A DNA stretch of 42,813 bases from Streptomyces diastatochromogenes (GTDB lineage: Bacteria; Actinomycetota; Actinomycetes; Streptomycetales; Streptomycetaceae). Both the position numbers and the translations under genes were made by a program. The notes below the pieces were generated by a model. The model made no database searches. It was not told the DNA's origin and saw only the letters and a program-made list of their open reading frames with translations. Positions 18,091-26,155 of the stretch are shown piece after piece. The stretch lies in contig LRTP01000382.1 in the NCBI GenBank assembly GCA_001550305.1, positions 1-42,813 on the forward strand. The letters are read 5' to 3'. The stretch's first letter is position 1. The number at the start of each line of letters is the position of its first letter.

Positions 18091-18407
18091 GTGGGCCTGT
18101 CCGAACGGGCCGCCTACCACGCCTCCAAGCACGGCGTGATCGGCCTGACCAGGAGCGCCGCCGTCGAGTATGCCTCCAAGGGCATCCGGATCAACGCGGT
18201 GTGCCCGGGAGTGATCGACACTCCCATGGTCGCGGACATGCTCGAAGGGCAGGCCGAGGCCATGGCGGAGATCATGAGGCAGCAGCCGATCGGACGGCTG
18301 GGGCGGGCCGACGAATCGCCGCGGCCGTCCTGTGGCCGTGCAGCCCCGCCGCGAGCCTCGTCGTCGGCGTGGCGCTGCCCGTCGACGGCGGATACACCAC
18401 GCACTGA
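18091..18407 (+). pseudogene. SDR-family dehydrogenase fragment, 5'-truncated and frameshifted
   Basis: The translation from 18091 reads as the C-terminal half of a short-chain dehydrogenase: catalytic YHASK, then [16 protein letters not shown] and IGRLGRADE. It jumps frame near 18315 and continues [30 protein letters not shown] to a stop at 18407. One missing A (GACGAATCG for GACGAAATCG) explains the shift. The N-terminal Rossmann cofactor half is absent, so this is a relic. Confidence 0.85.
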
Positions 18408-18510
18408 ACGCCCCGTACACCTCGATCGGCGGCGGGCGGCGGGCGGACGGCACACGGTCGCAGGCCCTTCCCGTCGGGTCGCCACCCACCGCACACGGAG
18501 AACCCACGAC

Positions 18511-18550
18511 GGTGGCTCGGCGAGGCGGCTTCTGCCGGGCGGACGGGCTT
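18511..18550. repeat. 40-bp direct repeat, copy 2
   Basis: It matches 16033-16072 at 36 of 40 positions in the same orientation. The 163-bp gap (18408-18570) between the SDR relic and the next gene holds little else. Confidence 0.8.
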
Positions 18551-18570
18551 TTGTAGATCGGTTGTTCGGG

Positions 18571-18843
18571 TCAGCTCGGTCGGTGGGGGAGCAGGGTGGC
18601 TCTCAGGTCGTTCTCGGTGATCTGGTCGGCGGGGCGGTGGAGTGTCCAGCGGTGGGCCTCGCCGTCCATCGGCACCACGGCGACGACGGTCTCCCGCGGT
18701 GGGCGGCCCGGTTCGCTGCGGGTGAGTTGGCGGATGATGACGGCGGTGTCGTTGTCCAGGCCGAGCAGGGCGCGCACGGCGTCCTTCAGTGCGCGGAGGT
18801 GCGGGCTCGGCCCGGCGGTTCCTGGGCGCGGTTCCAGGTACAT
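18571..18843 (-). CDS. Small protein of unknown function (90 aa)
   Basis: The ATG at 18843 has a good AAGGAG site upstream. The product is 90 residues, has no signal peptide, and includes [24 protein letters not shown] and a C-terminal [16 protein letters not shown] do not recognise it. It lies 62 bp after the membrane-protein gene and is probably the last gene of the cupredoxin operon. Confidence 0.7.
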   Translation of the reverse strand: MYLEPRPGTAGPSPHLRALKDAVRALLGLDNDTAVIIRQLTRSEPGRPPRETVVAVVPMDGEAHRWTLHRPADQITENDLRATLLPHRPS

Positions 18844-18905
18844 GGGGATACTCCTTGGTTCTGGGCCATCCCGAGCGGCTTGGCCGTGATGGTTGAGGTG
18901 GTGGT

Positions 18906-19346
18906 TCAGTTGGTGGCCCGCTCTCGGACGGATGTCCTGACGGGTGTGCGGGCAGCGCGGTGTTGTCTCGTCACGGTCACCTGCCAGACCGAGAGGAGCA
19001 GCAGTGTGCCGATTTCGGTGAGGAGGCTGAGGAGGGCCTGTGGGGCGGGCTGCAGGCCGTGTTCGGTGAATCCGAAGACGCCGACCGTGCGTGAGGCGGT
19101 GAAACCGGCGAGGGCGCCGAGCGTGACGCCGGCCGCGGCGGCCCTCAGGAGCAGGGGTGGTGTGCCCATCAGCAGCAGGACGGCGAGGGCGAAGGAGGCG
19201 CTCGCCTGGAGCAGGAACAGAGGGCCGATGATGTGGATGAAGCGGTACTCGTCGACGTAGAGCTGGGCGTGTATGTATCCGCCGGCGGCGAGGGTGACGG
19301 CGCTCGCCGATCGCAGGGTGGGGGCGAGGAGTTTTCGGGCGTTCAT
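18906..19346 (-). CDS. Integral membrane protein of unknown function (146 aa)
   Basis: About four hydrophobic segments are visible (around residues 10-28, 36-60, 66-90 and 104-124). The tail is basic and cytoplasmic-looking. His26 and His38 lie in or near membrane segments ([19 protein letters not shown]). The ATG at 19346 overlaps the stop of the metallophosphoesterase gene (ATGA), so the two are coupled. The function is unknown; the context suggests a membrane partner for the exported phosphoesterase and cupredoxin. Confidence 0.8.
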   Translation of the reverse strand: MNARKLLAPTLRSASAVTLAAGGYIHAQLYVDEYRFIHIIGPLFLLQASASFALAVLLLMGTPPLLLRAAAAGVTLGALAGFTASRTVGVFGFTEHGLQPAPQALLSLLTEIGTLLLLSVWQVTVTRQHRAARTPVRTSVRERATN

Positions 19347-20344
19347 GCCAGCCTCTGATCCTTGATGGCCAGCTCGCGGTCGCCCTGGCGGTAGCCGACG
19401 GTGCGGATGCCGAGTGCGTCCTTGAGCTGCCGGGCGGGGACGACCTGCGGAGTGGGGGCGGGGGCACGGCCCGGTTTGGGCAGGGGGTAGGCGGTGGTGG
19501 TGGCGGAGTGGAAGGTGATGTTGCCGTCTGTCTTGGTGAACAGCTGGTGGACGTGCCCGTTGAGACAGGTGACGGAGGAGAAGCGGCGCAGCAGGGCGAT
19601 GACCTTGAGGGCGTCATCGGTGCTCCAGCCCCACTTCGGGTACATGGCGAACAGCGGGATGTGGCTGAAGACCACGATGGGGGTGTCCGACGACAGTCCG
19701 GCGATGTCCTTGCGGACGAAGTCGATCTGGTCGTTGCCGAGATGGCCGAGCTTCTCCAGGCTCAGGGTGTTGACCAGGGCGATGAAGTGCACGCCGTGGG
19801 TGTCGAAGCTGTACCAGCCATCGCCGAGCGTGCCCATGCCGAAGGTCTTCCGGTAGGCGCGGCCCGCGTCGCCGATGGAGTCGTGCTCGCCCGGTACGGT
19901 GAAGACACGGTCTGTCTGCATACCGGTCAGCATCTGCTTGACCTGGTCGAACTGGCCGGCCGTGGACAGGTGGGTCAGGTCGCCGCTGTGCATGACGAAG
20001 TCAGGCCTGAATCCGAGCGAGTTGACCTGATTGATCGCTTCGGTGAATGAGCCGACCACGTCGGTGTTCGCCGGGCCATGGAACCCGATATGGCTGTCGG
20101 AGACCTGCACGAACCGCAGCGAGCTGTTCGCCGCCGCGGTGGCGCCGGCGGCGGTCATGGAGTCGGGTTCCCGGGAGTCGGCGATGTGGCTGATCACCTC
20201 TCCACTGGCCACGGTCAGCACCACGGCGCCGCCGAACCACCCCGCGTGGCGGATGAGTTGGCGTCGGGACATGCCGTGCTCCGTGGCGGGCTGCTCGGCA
20301 TCGTCGGCCGATGCGCTGTCGTGACGGTCGTAGTAGCCGGTCAT
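19343..20344 (-). CDS. Tat-exported metallophosphoesterase
   Basis: A 333-residue calcineurin-like phosphoesterase. Metal-binding motifs are in order: DSH (83-85), GDLTH (121-125), GEHD (152-155, Glu where Asn is usual), SHIPL with His227, and GHVH (262-265). The N-terminus has a twin-arginine signal (SRRQLIR at 26-32, then a hydrophobic stretch), so the folded enzyme is exported. ATG 20344 overlaps the cupredoxin stop. The Asn-to-Glu change in the GNHD motif may alter activity. The substrate is unknown. Confidence 0.9.
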   Translation of the reverse strand: MTGYYDRHDSASADDAEQPATEHGMSRRQLIRHAGWFGGAVVLTVASGEVISHIADSREPDSMTAAGATAAANSSLRFVQVSDSHIGFHGPANTDVVGSFTEAINQVNSLGFRPDFVMHSGDLTHLSTAGQFDQVKQMLTGMQTDRVFTVPGEHDSIGDAGRAYRKTFGMGTLGDGWYSFDTHGVHFIALVNTLSLEKLGHLGNDQIDFVRKDIAGLSSDTPIVVFSHIPLFAMYPKWGWSTDDALKVIALLRRFSSVTCLNGHVHQLFTKTDGNITFHSATTTAYPLPKPGRAPAPTPQVVPARQLKDALGIRTVGYRQGDRELAIKDQRLA

Positions 20345-20886
20345 CGGGTCACCTCCACGGTGGCGGTCATGAACGGATGGATGGTGCAGAGGTAGGAGTA
20401 GGTGCCGGGCTTGGTGAACGTGTAGCTGTAGGTCGCGTGGGTGTTCAGGGCTGCCGAACGCAACGGGCCGCCCGATCCCGCGCTGGTGACCGTGTGGGCG
20501 TCGGTGTCCTGATTGGTCCAGGTCACCGTCGTGCCCACCTTGACCTTGAGCGTGGCCGGGGAGAACGCGAAGTTCTTGATCGCCACGGCGTCACCGGCCA
20601 CCGGCGCGGCAGCCGCGCCCGTGCTCGGGGGACTCATGGGCATGCTCATGCTGGGCATCGGCGAGGTGCCGGGAGCGGAGCCCGCCGTGTTCCCCGGTCC
20701 GGTGGCACCGGGCATCCCTGCCATCTGGTGCTGACCTGGACCGGGCTTGATGGCACCGGCTCCGGTGGACGAGGGATGCGACGACTGGCCGCATGCGCTG
20801 AGGAGCCCCAACGCGACGGCGGTGGCGACGGCCGACCCGGCCGCGACGCGTGATCGACGGCCTGGTGTACGAAGGTTCAGGTGCAT
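20341..20886 (-). CDS. Cupredoxin (plastocyanin-like) lipoprotein
   Basis: A 181-residue lipoprotein with lipobox Cys32 (LLSAC), a long Met/Pro/Ser/Gly-rich linker (about 40-95, with several Met that could hold copper), then a blue-copper domain. The copper ligands are His131 (DAHTVTS), Cys167, His170 and Met173 (YLCTIHPFM). It should carry electrons or copper on the outer face of the membrane. It is the first gene of the - strand operon and is divergent from the ECF sigma gene, which makes it a candidate sigma target. Confidence 0.92.
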   Translation of the reverse strand: MHLNLRTPGRRSRVAAGSAVATAVALGLLSACGQSSHPSSTGAGAIKPGPGQHQMAGMPGATGPGNTAGSAPGTSPMPSMSMPMSPPSTGAAAAPVAGDAVAIKNFAFSPATLKVKVGTTVTWTNQDTDAHTVTSAGSGGPLRSAALNTHATYSYTFTKPGTYSYLCTIHPFMTATVEVTR

Positions 20887-20898
20887 GGTGTTCGTTCC

Positions 20899-21231
20899 TC
20901 ACTGGTCAAGGCAGGGATGGGGCATGTGCCGACTGAGCCCACGCACCCGCCGTGATGTGTGGTGGATGCCGTGTCGCGGCCGCGTGCCCCTGACGGAACC
21001 CGTGAGCGCTGGAGCTGCCCCTGTGGCGGCCGGCCGCCTCGGCATGCCCCGCGCTGTGCATCCGCACGTGCGTGCCGTGAAGTCGCGGGGGGCGGGCGGC
21101 AGTTCCGCATCCGGGGCCGCGAGCGGCACGTCGTACGCGGCGAGCACTCCGTAGGACCGTTGTCGTGGTGTGCGCGGGGCGAGTGCGGCCGGCGCCCTGG
21201 GCGAGTGCGTCGCGTCGTGTCTCTCGGTCAC
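20899..21231 (-). CDS. Possible small protein upstream of the cupredoxin gene
   Basis: A 110-codon frame starts at GTG 21231 with AAGGA about ten bases upstream and ends 12 bp before the cupredoxin ATG. Third-position GC is moderate and the product is Arg/Pro/Ala-rich with a CGC pair. There is no recognisable domain. It may instead be the 5' leader of the cupredoxin operon. Low confidence. Confidence 0.3.
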   Translation of the reverse strand: MTERHDATHSPRAPAALAPRTPRQRSYGVLAAYDVPLAAPDAELPPAPRDFTARTCGCTARGMPRRPAATGAAPALTGSVRGTRPRHGIHHTSRRVRGLSRHMPHPCLDQ

Positions 21232-21386
21232 CTCTGATCCGTCCTTGCCGTGTGGGGAATGGAGGAGGAGCGACGCGTAAGTCGGCTCTTGTATGGCTCC
21301 ACGGGCGGCGAGGGCGCTCGGTTCGGTAGATATGCACTTTTTATGACGCTTCTTGGTGATCGCCGTGGAACGGTCGGCCCCTGGGT

Positions 21387-21402
21387 GCTCCGCTCGCGGA
21401 GC
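21387..21402. promoter_or_regulatory. Inverted repeat upstream of the ECF sigma gene
   Basis: GCTCCGC-TC-GCGGAGC has perfect 7-bp arms, 44 bp before the sigma start, in the divergent region between the cupredoxin operon and the sigma gene. It may be an operator or part of a leader hairpin. Confidence 0.4.
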
Positions 21403-21445
21403 GTCACCATTGCCGCGCCGTGCGTTACACGACAAAGCGATACAT

Positions 21446-22066
21446 ATGCGCGATGATCGACTTATGCCCTGGAGTTCCCGAAAACGTGATCAAAAGACCG
21501 ATCCGGATGACTCCGCGCACCGTGTCTCTGGTAAAGGGACCCTTTCGACCGCAGACGAGGAACTGCTGCGCACTCTGTACGCGGAGCACGCGGGACCCCT
21601 GTTCCACTACGTGCTGCGACTGACCTCAGGAGACTGGCAATGGGCGGAGGACGTCGTGCAGGAGACGCTGCTGCGGGCGTGGCAGCATCCCGCCGCGTTC
21701 GACCCGGCACGCGGCCCGGCCCGGGCATGGCTGTGTACGGTGGCCCGGCACCTGGTCATCGACGCCCACCGGGCCCGGCGGGCCAGACCGGCCGAGGTCG
21801 GCGGCGAGGCGCTGGAGCGAGCCGCCGAGCAGGCACCGGGCGAGGACGAGATCGAGCAGGCACTGCAGAGCTGGGCGGTGGCCGACGCCGTCCGGTCACT
21901 GTCCCCGGACCACCGCGTCGTCCTGCTGGAGACCTACTACCGGGGCCGGACCATGACGGAGGCCGCCCGGGTGCTGGGCATCCCGTTGGGCACCGTGAAG
22001 TCGCGGACGTACTACGCCCTGCACGCCCTGCGCCTGGCGCTGCTGGAACGGGGCATCGAGCCATGA
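21446..22066 (+). CDS. ECF-type RNA polymerase sigma factor
   Basis: A 206-residue sigma-70 family protein with region 2 (LYAEHAGPLFHYVLRLTSGD, then AEDVVQETLLRAW) and region 4 with its helix-turn-helix (YYRGRTMTEAARVLGIPLGTVKSR). Starts at ATG 21446 or ATG 21464 are both possible. It is followed 25 bp later by a zinc anti-sigma gene. The divergent cupredoxin/phosphoesterase operon is a likely regulon member, and autoregulation is usual in this family. Confidence 0.92.
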   Translation: MRDDRLMPWSSRKRDQKTDPDDSAHRVSGKGTLSTADEELLRTLYAEHAGPLFHYVLRLTSGDWQWAEDVVQETLLRAWQHPAAFDPARGPARAWLCTVARHLVIDAHRARRARPAEVGGEALERAAEQAPGEDEIEQALQSWAVADAVRSLSPDHRVVLLETYYRGRTMTEAARVLGIPLGTVKSRTYYALHALRLALLERGIEP

Positions 22067-22091
22067 CCGTGGCATGCAGGAGGTGGCGACC

Positions 22092-22877
22092 ATGAGCATG
22101 AGCGCGGAGCACGACGCCCTCCGGCAGGCGCTGGGGGGATACGTCCTGGGCACGCTGCCCCCGGCGGAAATGGAACAGGTGCGCGTCCACCTCGCGGAAT
22201 GCGCCGAGTGCCAGGCGGAACACGTCCAGCTGGCGGGACTGCCCGCGCTGCTGGCGACGGTGACCGCGGCCGAAGCTGCGGGCCGGACCGCGCCGGTGGC
22301 AGACGAAGACCTGGCCGACCGGCTGGTGGCGCGGGCGGCCGAGAGCGCTCAGGGCTCCGCGCCAGTACGGTCCACCGTGTCCGCGGTGCCGCAGGCGGGT
22401 GTGCTGGAGAGGCTGCTCCAGCAGGCCGCGGCCCGGCGCCGCAGGACCTGGCGTCTGCAACTGGCCGGTGCCGCCGCCTCCCTGACGTTCATCGCGGCAG
22501 CGGCCGGCGGCACATGGCTGGCGACCACCGGATCGGTGGGCAGTCTGGCGACGCAGCCCGGGCCGACCGCGCCGACCGCCTGGCGCACCTTCTCGGGAAG
22601 CGATCCCGCCACCGGCGTCACCGCCTCGGTCAAGGTCTCGCCCTCTGCCTGGGGCAGTGTCCTCCAGGTCTCCGCCAGGGGAGCGCCTGCCGGAATCACC
22701 TGCCGGCTGCAGGCGGTCGGGCCCGGCGGGGTCAGGGCGGACGGCGCTACCTGGCGGGCGGGCGAGTACCCTCCCGGCACCACGATCCCAGGGGCGGTTG
22801 CCATGTCTCCGGGAGCCATCGAGCACTTTGAGATCGTCGCAGGCAACGGTCAGAAGCTGGTCACGATGCAGGCGTGA
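22092..22877 (+). CDS. Membrane-bound zinc anti-sigma factor
   Basis: A 261-residue protein. The N-terminal ZAS domain has the zinc motif HLAECAEC (His33, Cys37, Cys40). One transmembrane helix (about 122-145) follows a basic patch, and an extracytoplasmic domain of about 115 residues resembles the RskA C-terminal type (WRTFSGSDPATGVTASVKVS). The ATG at 22092 follows AGGAGGTGG. It should hold the ECF sigma at the membrane until an outside signal triggers release. Confidence 0.9.
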   Translation: MSMSAEHDALRQALGGYVLGTLPPAEMEQVRVHLAECAECQAEHVQLAGLPALLATVTAAEAAGRTAPVADEDLADRLVARAAESAQGSAPVRSTVSAVPQAGVLERLLQQAAARRRRTWRLQLAGAAASLTFIAAAAGGTWLATTGSVGSLATQPGPTAPTAWRTFSGSDPATGVTASVKVSPSAWGSVLQVSARGAPAGITCRLQAVGPGGVRADGATWRAGEYPPGTTIPGAVAMSPGAIEHFEIVAGNGQKLVTMQA

Positions 22878-22883
22878 GGGGGT

Positions 22884-22920
22884 GGGGAGCCCGCCCGACG
22901 ATGCGTCGGGCGGGCTCCCC
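22884..22920 (+). terminator. Strong intrinsic-type hairpin after the anti-sigma gene
   Basis: GGGGAGCCCGCCCGACG and its perfect complement form a 17-bp stem with a 3-base loop, seven bases after the stop codon. There is no T-run, as is common in actinomycete terminators. Confidence 0.9.
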
Positions 22921-23334
22921 GCGTATCCGGCCGACTCCTCACGGCGCGCCTGGAGGAAAGACGCGCCGGCTGCGTGTGCGGGTTGGCACGGCTGTGCGGG
23001 GGCCTGTGGCGTTCACCTCAACCACCGCGGGAGGAAGTCGAAGGTGGCGCCCCGGACCCACTCGGGACGCGCCCGACGGCCGAGGTGCTGCCCGTGCCCT
23101 CTCGTCGGGTTCGGCATCGAGCTCCTGCGGAGGCGAGTGAGCTCGGCCCGGCCAACGGCATTGACCTGAGCCGCAAGAAATTGAGCAAAAGGCGTGAACA
23201 ACCCGAACCGTTCGGCATGTGCCACCCGTGGAACTGAATGAGCGCTCCCCTGCAGGATCCGGCCCACCGACCGCCCCCCGAAGTCCTTGGCGGTCCTCCA
23301 CTTTCCGGTCTCCGCACATCCACGGAAGAGCCAG
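22921..23334. other. 414-bp intergenic stretch, no gene recognised
   Basis: No frame here has a convincing start, ribosome site and codon bias together. It presumably holds the promoter of the operon starting at 23335, but I cannot place it. Confidence 0.5.
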
Positions 23335-23769
23335 ATGACCATGTTTGTCACCGATTCCCCCCGTCCGAGCTCGCTGCTCACCCGGCACTGCAGTCACCAG
23401 GCGCTGCTCACCCTGCCCGCGCAGGAGGCGCACGTCTCCGCCGTTCGTCACTTCGCGGCCGATCTGCTGGAGACCTGGAGTGTTCCCGCGAGCGAACGGG
23501 ACTCCGCCGTTCTCATCGTCGACGAACTCGCCGCCAACGCCGCCCAGTACGGACGCGAGCGCATGACCCTGCTGCTCGCCCTCGAGCACGACACTCTGCA
23601 CATTGTGGTCACTGACTCCGGCGCGGCCGTGGAACGCCATCGCCCCGACATCGCCCCCGACGAACACGGCCGTGGCACCGGCATCGTCCAGTACCTCGCC
23701 CAGTCGACCGAGATCCACCAGACACGCAGCGGCCGCGAAGTCCGCGCCTGCCTGAGGTGCTCGCCATGA
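23335..23769 (+). CDS. RsbW-like ATP-binding protein (HATPase_c, anti-sigma kinase type)
   Basis: A 144-residue single-domain GHKL ATPase of the RsbW/SpoIIAB class. The N-box is DELAANAAQYG (63-73), the G1 box DSG (94-96) and the glycine-rich lid GRGTGI (112-117). Streptomyces has many of these; they act as anti-sigma kinases or in conservon-like signalling. ATG 23335 or 23341 can serve as start. The stop overlaps the next start (ATGA), so it is coupled to the small proteins and the haloperoxidase-like gene that follow. The partner is unknown. Confidence 0.88.
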   Translation: MTMFVTDSPRPSSLLTRHCSHQALLTLPAQEAHVSAVRHFAADLLETWSVPASERDSAVLIVDELAANAAQYGRERMTLLLALEHDTLHIVVTDSGAAVERHRPDIAPDEHGRGTGIVQYLAQSTEIHQTRSGREVRACLRCSP

Positions 23770-24053
23770 CCGGACCGTACGCTCCGCACGAGCTGCGACC
23801 CCCTGCCGGGGCCGGCACTACAGCACAGCGACGGGCTACCGGGGGCGGCCGCGGCGCCGGGTCACCCGACGCCCCCGCCGAGTGGGTCTTCGCGACCCAC
23901 AAGCCGTGCCCCATCGACGGCCGCCCGGGCCCGGTCCACGTATCCGTGCGGTCCACGGCACACCCATCGGCCCTCGACCACGGCGGCCCCCACCGCGACA
24001 CGGTGCTGTGTCAACGCTGCGGCGCCGGCCCCTGCGTACCGGCGGAGGTGTGA
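23766..24053 (+). CDS. Small Cys-containing protein of unknown function (95 aa)
   Basis: It starts at an ATG that overlaps the stop of the ATPase gene. The N-terminal half is Gly/Ala/Arg-rich and looks disordered. The C-terminal half has KPCPIDGRPGPVHV and ends with CQRCGAGPC, a possible metal-binding knuckle. I do not recognise it. The tight coupling suggests it works with the ATPase. Confidence 0.65.
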   Translation: MTGPYAPHELRPPAGAGTTAQRRATGGGRGAGSPDAPAEWVFATHKPCPIDGRPGPVHVSVRSTAHPSALDHGGPHRDTVLCQRCGAGPCVPAEV

Positions 24054-24055
24054 GC

Positions 24056-24439
24056 GTGGACGTCACCCCGAACAGCGGCAAGGGCATCGACGCCCCGCCC
24101 TCGCAGGAGGCATATGCGAATACGCCAGATCTGCGCCGCAAGATGCACCAAGCGCCCGCCCTCGGAGCCGAACACCAGGGCCGCCAGGCCAGGCCCCTCA
24201 CACGGCCCCCAATCGATGCGACGGCCGCCGAACGCGCCTGGCTGCTGCGCCGGACCGCCCTCATGGACCGGATGGCCCTGGACGACCCCGGCCCCGGCCC
24301 GGTCGCAGAAACCGCCGAACAACTCCTCCGCCACGACCGCCGCCATCCCGACCTGGCGGCCGGCCCGCACCACTCCGACACCATCACGCTCGCGTGGCTG
24401 GCCCAGATGAGCCACGTGCATGACCGCCAGTTGCCATAG
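24056..24439 (+). CDS. Small helical protein of unknown function (127 aa)
   Basis: The GTG at 24056 follows GGAGG at good spacing; a GTG at 24050 overlapping the previous stop is the alternative. The N-terminal part is polar. The C-terminal part is predicted helical (ATAAERAWLLRRTALMDRMALDD and a HDRRHPD segment) and His-rich. No domain is recognised. It sits 30 bp before the haloperoxidase-like gene. Confidence 0.65.
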   Translation: MDVTPNSGKGIDAPPSQEAYANTPDLRRKMHQAPALGAEHQGRQARPLTRPPIDATAAERAWLLRRTALMDRMALDDPGPGPVAETAEQLLRHDRRHPDLAAGPHHSDTITLAWLAQMSHVHDRQLP

Positions 24440-24469
24440 CCCACCACCAGTGACAAGGAGCCACAGAAC

Positions 24470-25747
24470 ATGGGTGGAAAGCAGAAGACACTCGCCATAC
24501 TTGCCGGAACCGTGCTGGCAGCCGGACTCACCAGCCCGGCCTTCGGGTCCACCACCGCTCACTCGCCGGCCCTGCGCACCGCCGCGACTGGGTCGGGGAT
24601 GTCGGTCGTGGAGTGGAACCGCGAGCTCATCACCATCCTCGGCGACCCGAAGGCGCAGCCGTCCACCGTCCAACCCACGCGCAGCTTCGCGCTTCTCCAG
24701 GCCGCCGAGTACGACGCCGTGGTATCGATCACCCGGGCCGGCCCCGCCTACGTGTTCTCGGTGTCGGCGCCAGGAGGCGCTCGTGCGGATGCCGCAGCGG
24801 ACCAGGCAGCCCACGACGTGCTGGTCGCCCTGTACCCGGCCAAGCGCGCAGGCGTGGACCAGCGGCTGAGCAGCCAGTTGTCCGCAATTCCCAACGGCCC
24901 GGGCAAGCAGGCGGGCATCGATGTGGGAGCTGCGGTCGCCCGCCGACTGATCAGCCTGCGGTCCAACGACGGGTCCTCAGCCGAGCCGCCGCGGTTCCGC
25001 CCCGGCAACAAGGCCGGTGACTACCGGCCCACCCCTCCCAAGTTCCCGGCACCGGTGTTCACCAATTGGGGCTCGGTCAAGCCGTTCGTGCTGGCCAGCG
25101 GACGCCAGTTCCGCCCGGCACCGCCGCCGGCCGTGAGCGGCGCCGCCTACGCCACCGCCTTGAACGAGGTCAAGAGCCTGGGGAGCAAGACCAGTAGCAC
25201 CCGCACGCCCGATCAGACGGCAGCCGCGAAGTTCTGGGCGGCGGCCCCCGTCTGGAACGTCTGGAACCAGGTCGCGCAGGGCCTTGTCACCTCCCAGAAC
25301 GCGAGCCTGGAGAAGGCGGTGAAGGTCTTCGCCCGGCTCGACCTGTCCCTCGCCGACACCACAATCGCGATGTACGACGCCAAGTACGCCTACCGCGTAT
25401 GGCGGCCCGTGAACGCCATCCGGCTCGGCGGTACGCACTACAACCCGAGCATCGTCGGCGATCCCAACTGGACCCCCCTGCTGCCGACCGCACCGGATCC
25501 GTCATATCCCGGCGCTCACGGCGCTCTCAGCCAAGCTGCGGCAACGACGCTCGCCGGGTTCTACGGTGCGCGGCATCATCTCGCGGTGACATCGAAGGGC
25601 GCCACCCGAACCTTCGCCGGCTTCCAGGACGCCGCCACCGAAGCGTGGCTCAGCCGGATCTGGTCCGGCCAGCACACCTACCTCGACAACCGCGCGGGCC
25701 AGCAACTCGGCACCCAGGTGGCCGATTTCGTGGCGCGTCATCTCTGA
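24470..25747 (+). CDS. Exported vanadium-dependent haloperoxidase / PAP2-type phosphatase
   Basis: A 425-residue protein with an N-terminal signal (about 1-29, cleavable after AFG or nearby). The three vanadate/phosphate-binding motifs are present: Lys305 with RP at 312-313 (KYAYRVWRP), PSYPGAH (344-350), and SR at 395-396 with His402 and Asp406 (SRIWSGQHTYLD). This spacing matches the bacterial vanadium chloroperoxidase-like branch more than small membrane PAP2 lipid phosphatases. The ATG follows AAGGAG. It may halogenate or dephosphorylate outside the cell; sequence alone does not separate the two. Confidence 0.88.
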   Translation: MGGKQKTLAILAGTVLAAGLTSPAFGSTTAHSPALRTAATGSGMSVVEWNRELITILGDPKAQPSTVQPTRSFALLQAAEYDAVVSITRAGPAYVFSVSAPGGARADAAADQAAHDVLVALYPAKRAGVDQRLSSQLSAIPNGPGKQAGIDVGAAVARRLISLRSNDGSSAEPPRFRPGNKAGDYRPTPPKFPAPVFTNWGSVKPFVLASGRQFRPAPPPAVSGAAYATALNEVKSLGSKTSSTRTPDQTAAAKFWAAAPVWNVWNQVAQGLVTSQNASLEKAVKVFARLDLSLADTTIAMYDAKYAYRVWRPVNAIRLGGTHYNPSIVGDPNWTPLLPTAPDPSYPGAHGALSQAAATTLAGFYGARHHLAVTSKGATRTFAGFQDAATEAWLSRIWSGQHTYLDNRAGQQLGTQVADFVARHL

Positions 25748-26155
25748 CCCCCCGCCGCGCGACAACCATTCACACCATGGCAGTGACCAGAAGCCAGTGG
25801 TCCCGGCGCATCGGGTACCACTGGCTCGGACCACGCTCAGAGAGCGGCCATCCTCCGCGCCGAGGGCCCGCAGCTGCTGGCCGGCAGGCCGGATGTCCGC
25901 CCATAAGAAGTCCTGGCTTCCTACCACCGCGACGCACTGACTGAATGACTGTCGCGGTCGGACCCGCCCGGCCGCCCCACGTCGCTGAGCGCGGGCCTGC
26001 CCATGTCACTGTCGGCGGACCCGCAATCGGGGGCCTCGCTCGGAGTCCCCGCAGGTACCTCAACACCCCCGGGTCTGCAGAAGCTTCGAACCGCCGACCG
26101 CATCCCCAAGCAGCTCACATGCCGAGTGACCACTGCCGCCGCAGGTAGGGCGCGG
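25748..26155. other. 408-bp intergenic stretch, no gene recognised
   Basis: This lies between the haloperoxidase-like gene and a convergent lipoprotein gene. Open frames are short or lack ribosome sites. It may be eroded coding DNA, but no match can be named. Confidence 0.45.

Noticed and set aside
22939..23718. Minus-strand frame opposite the RsbW-like gene
   Set aside because: The plus strand carries complete ATPase boxes; the minus product has no recognisable motif.
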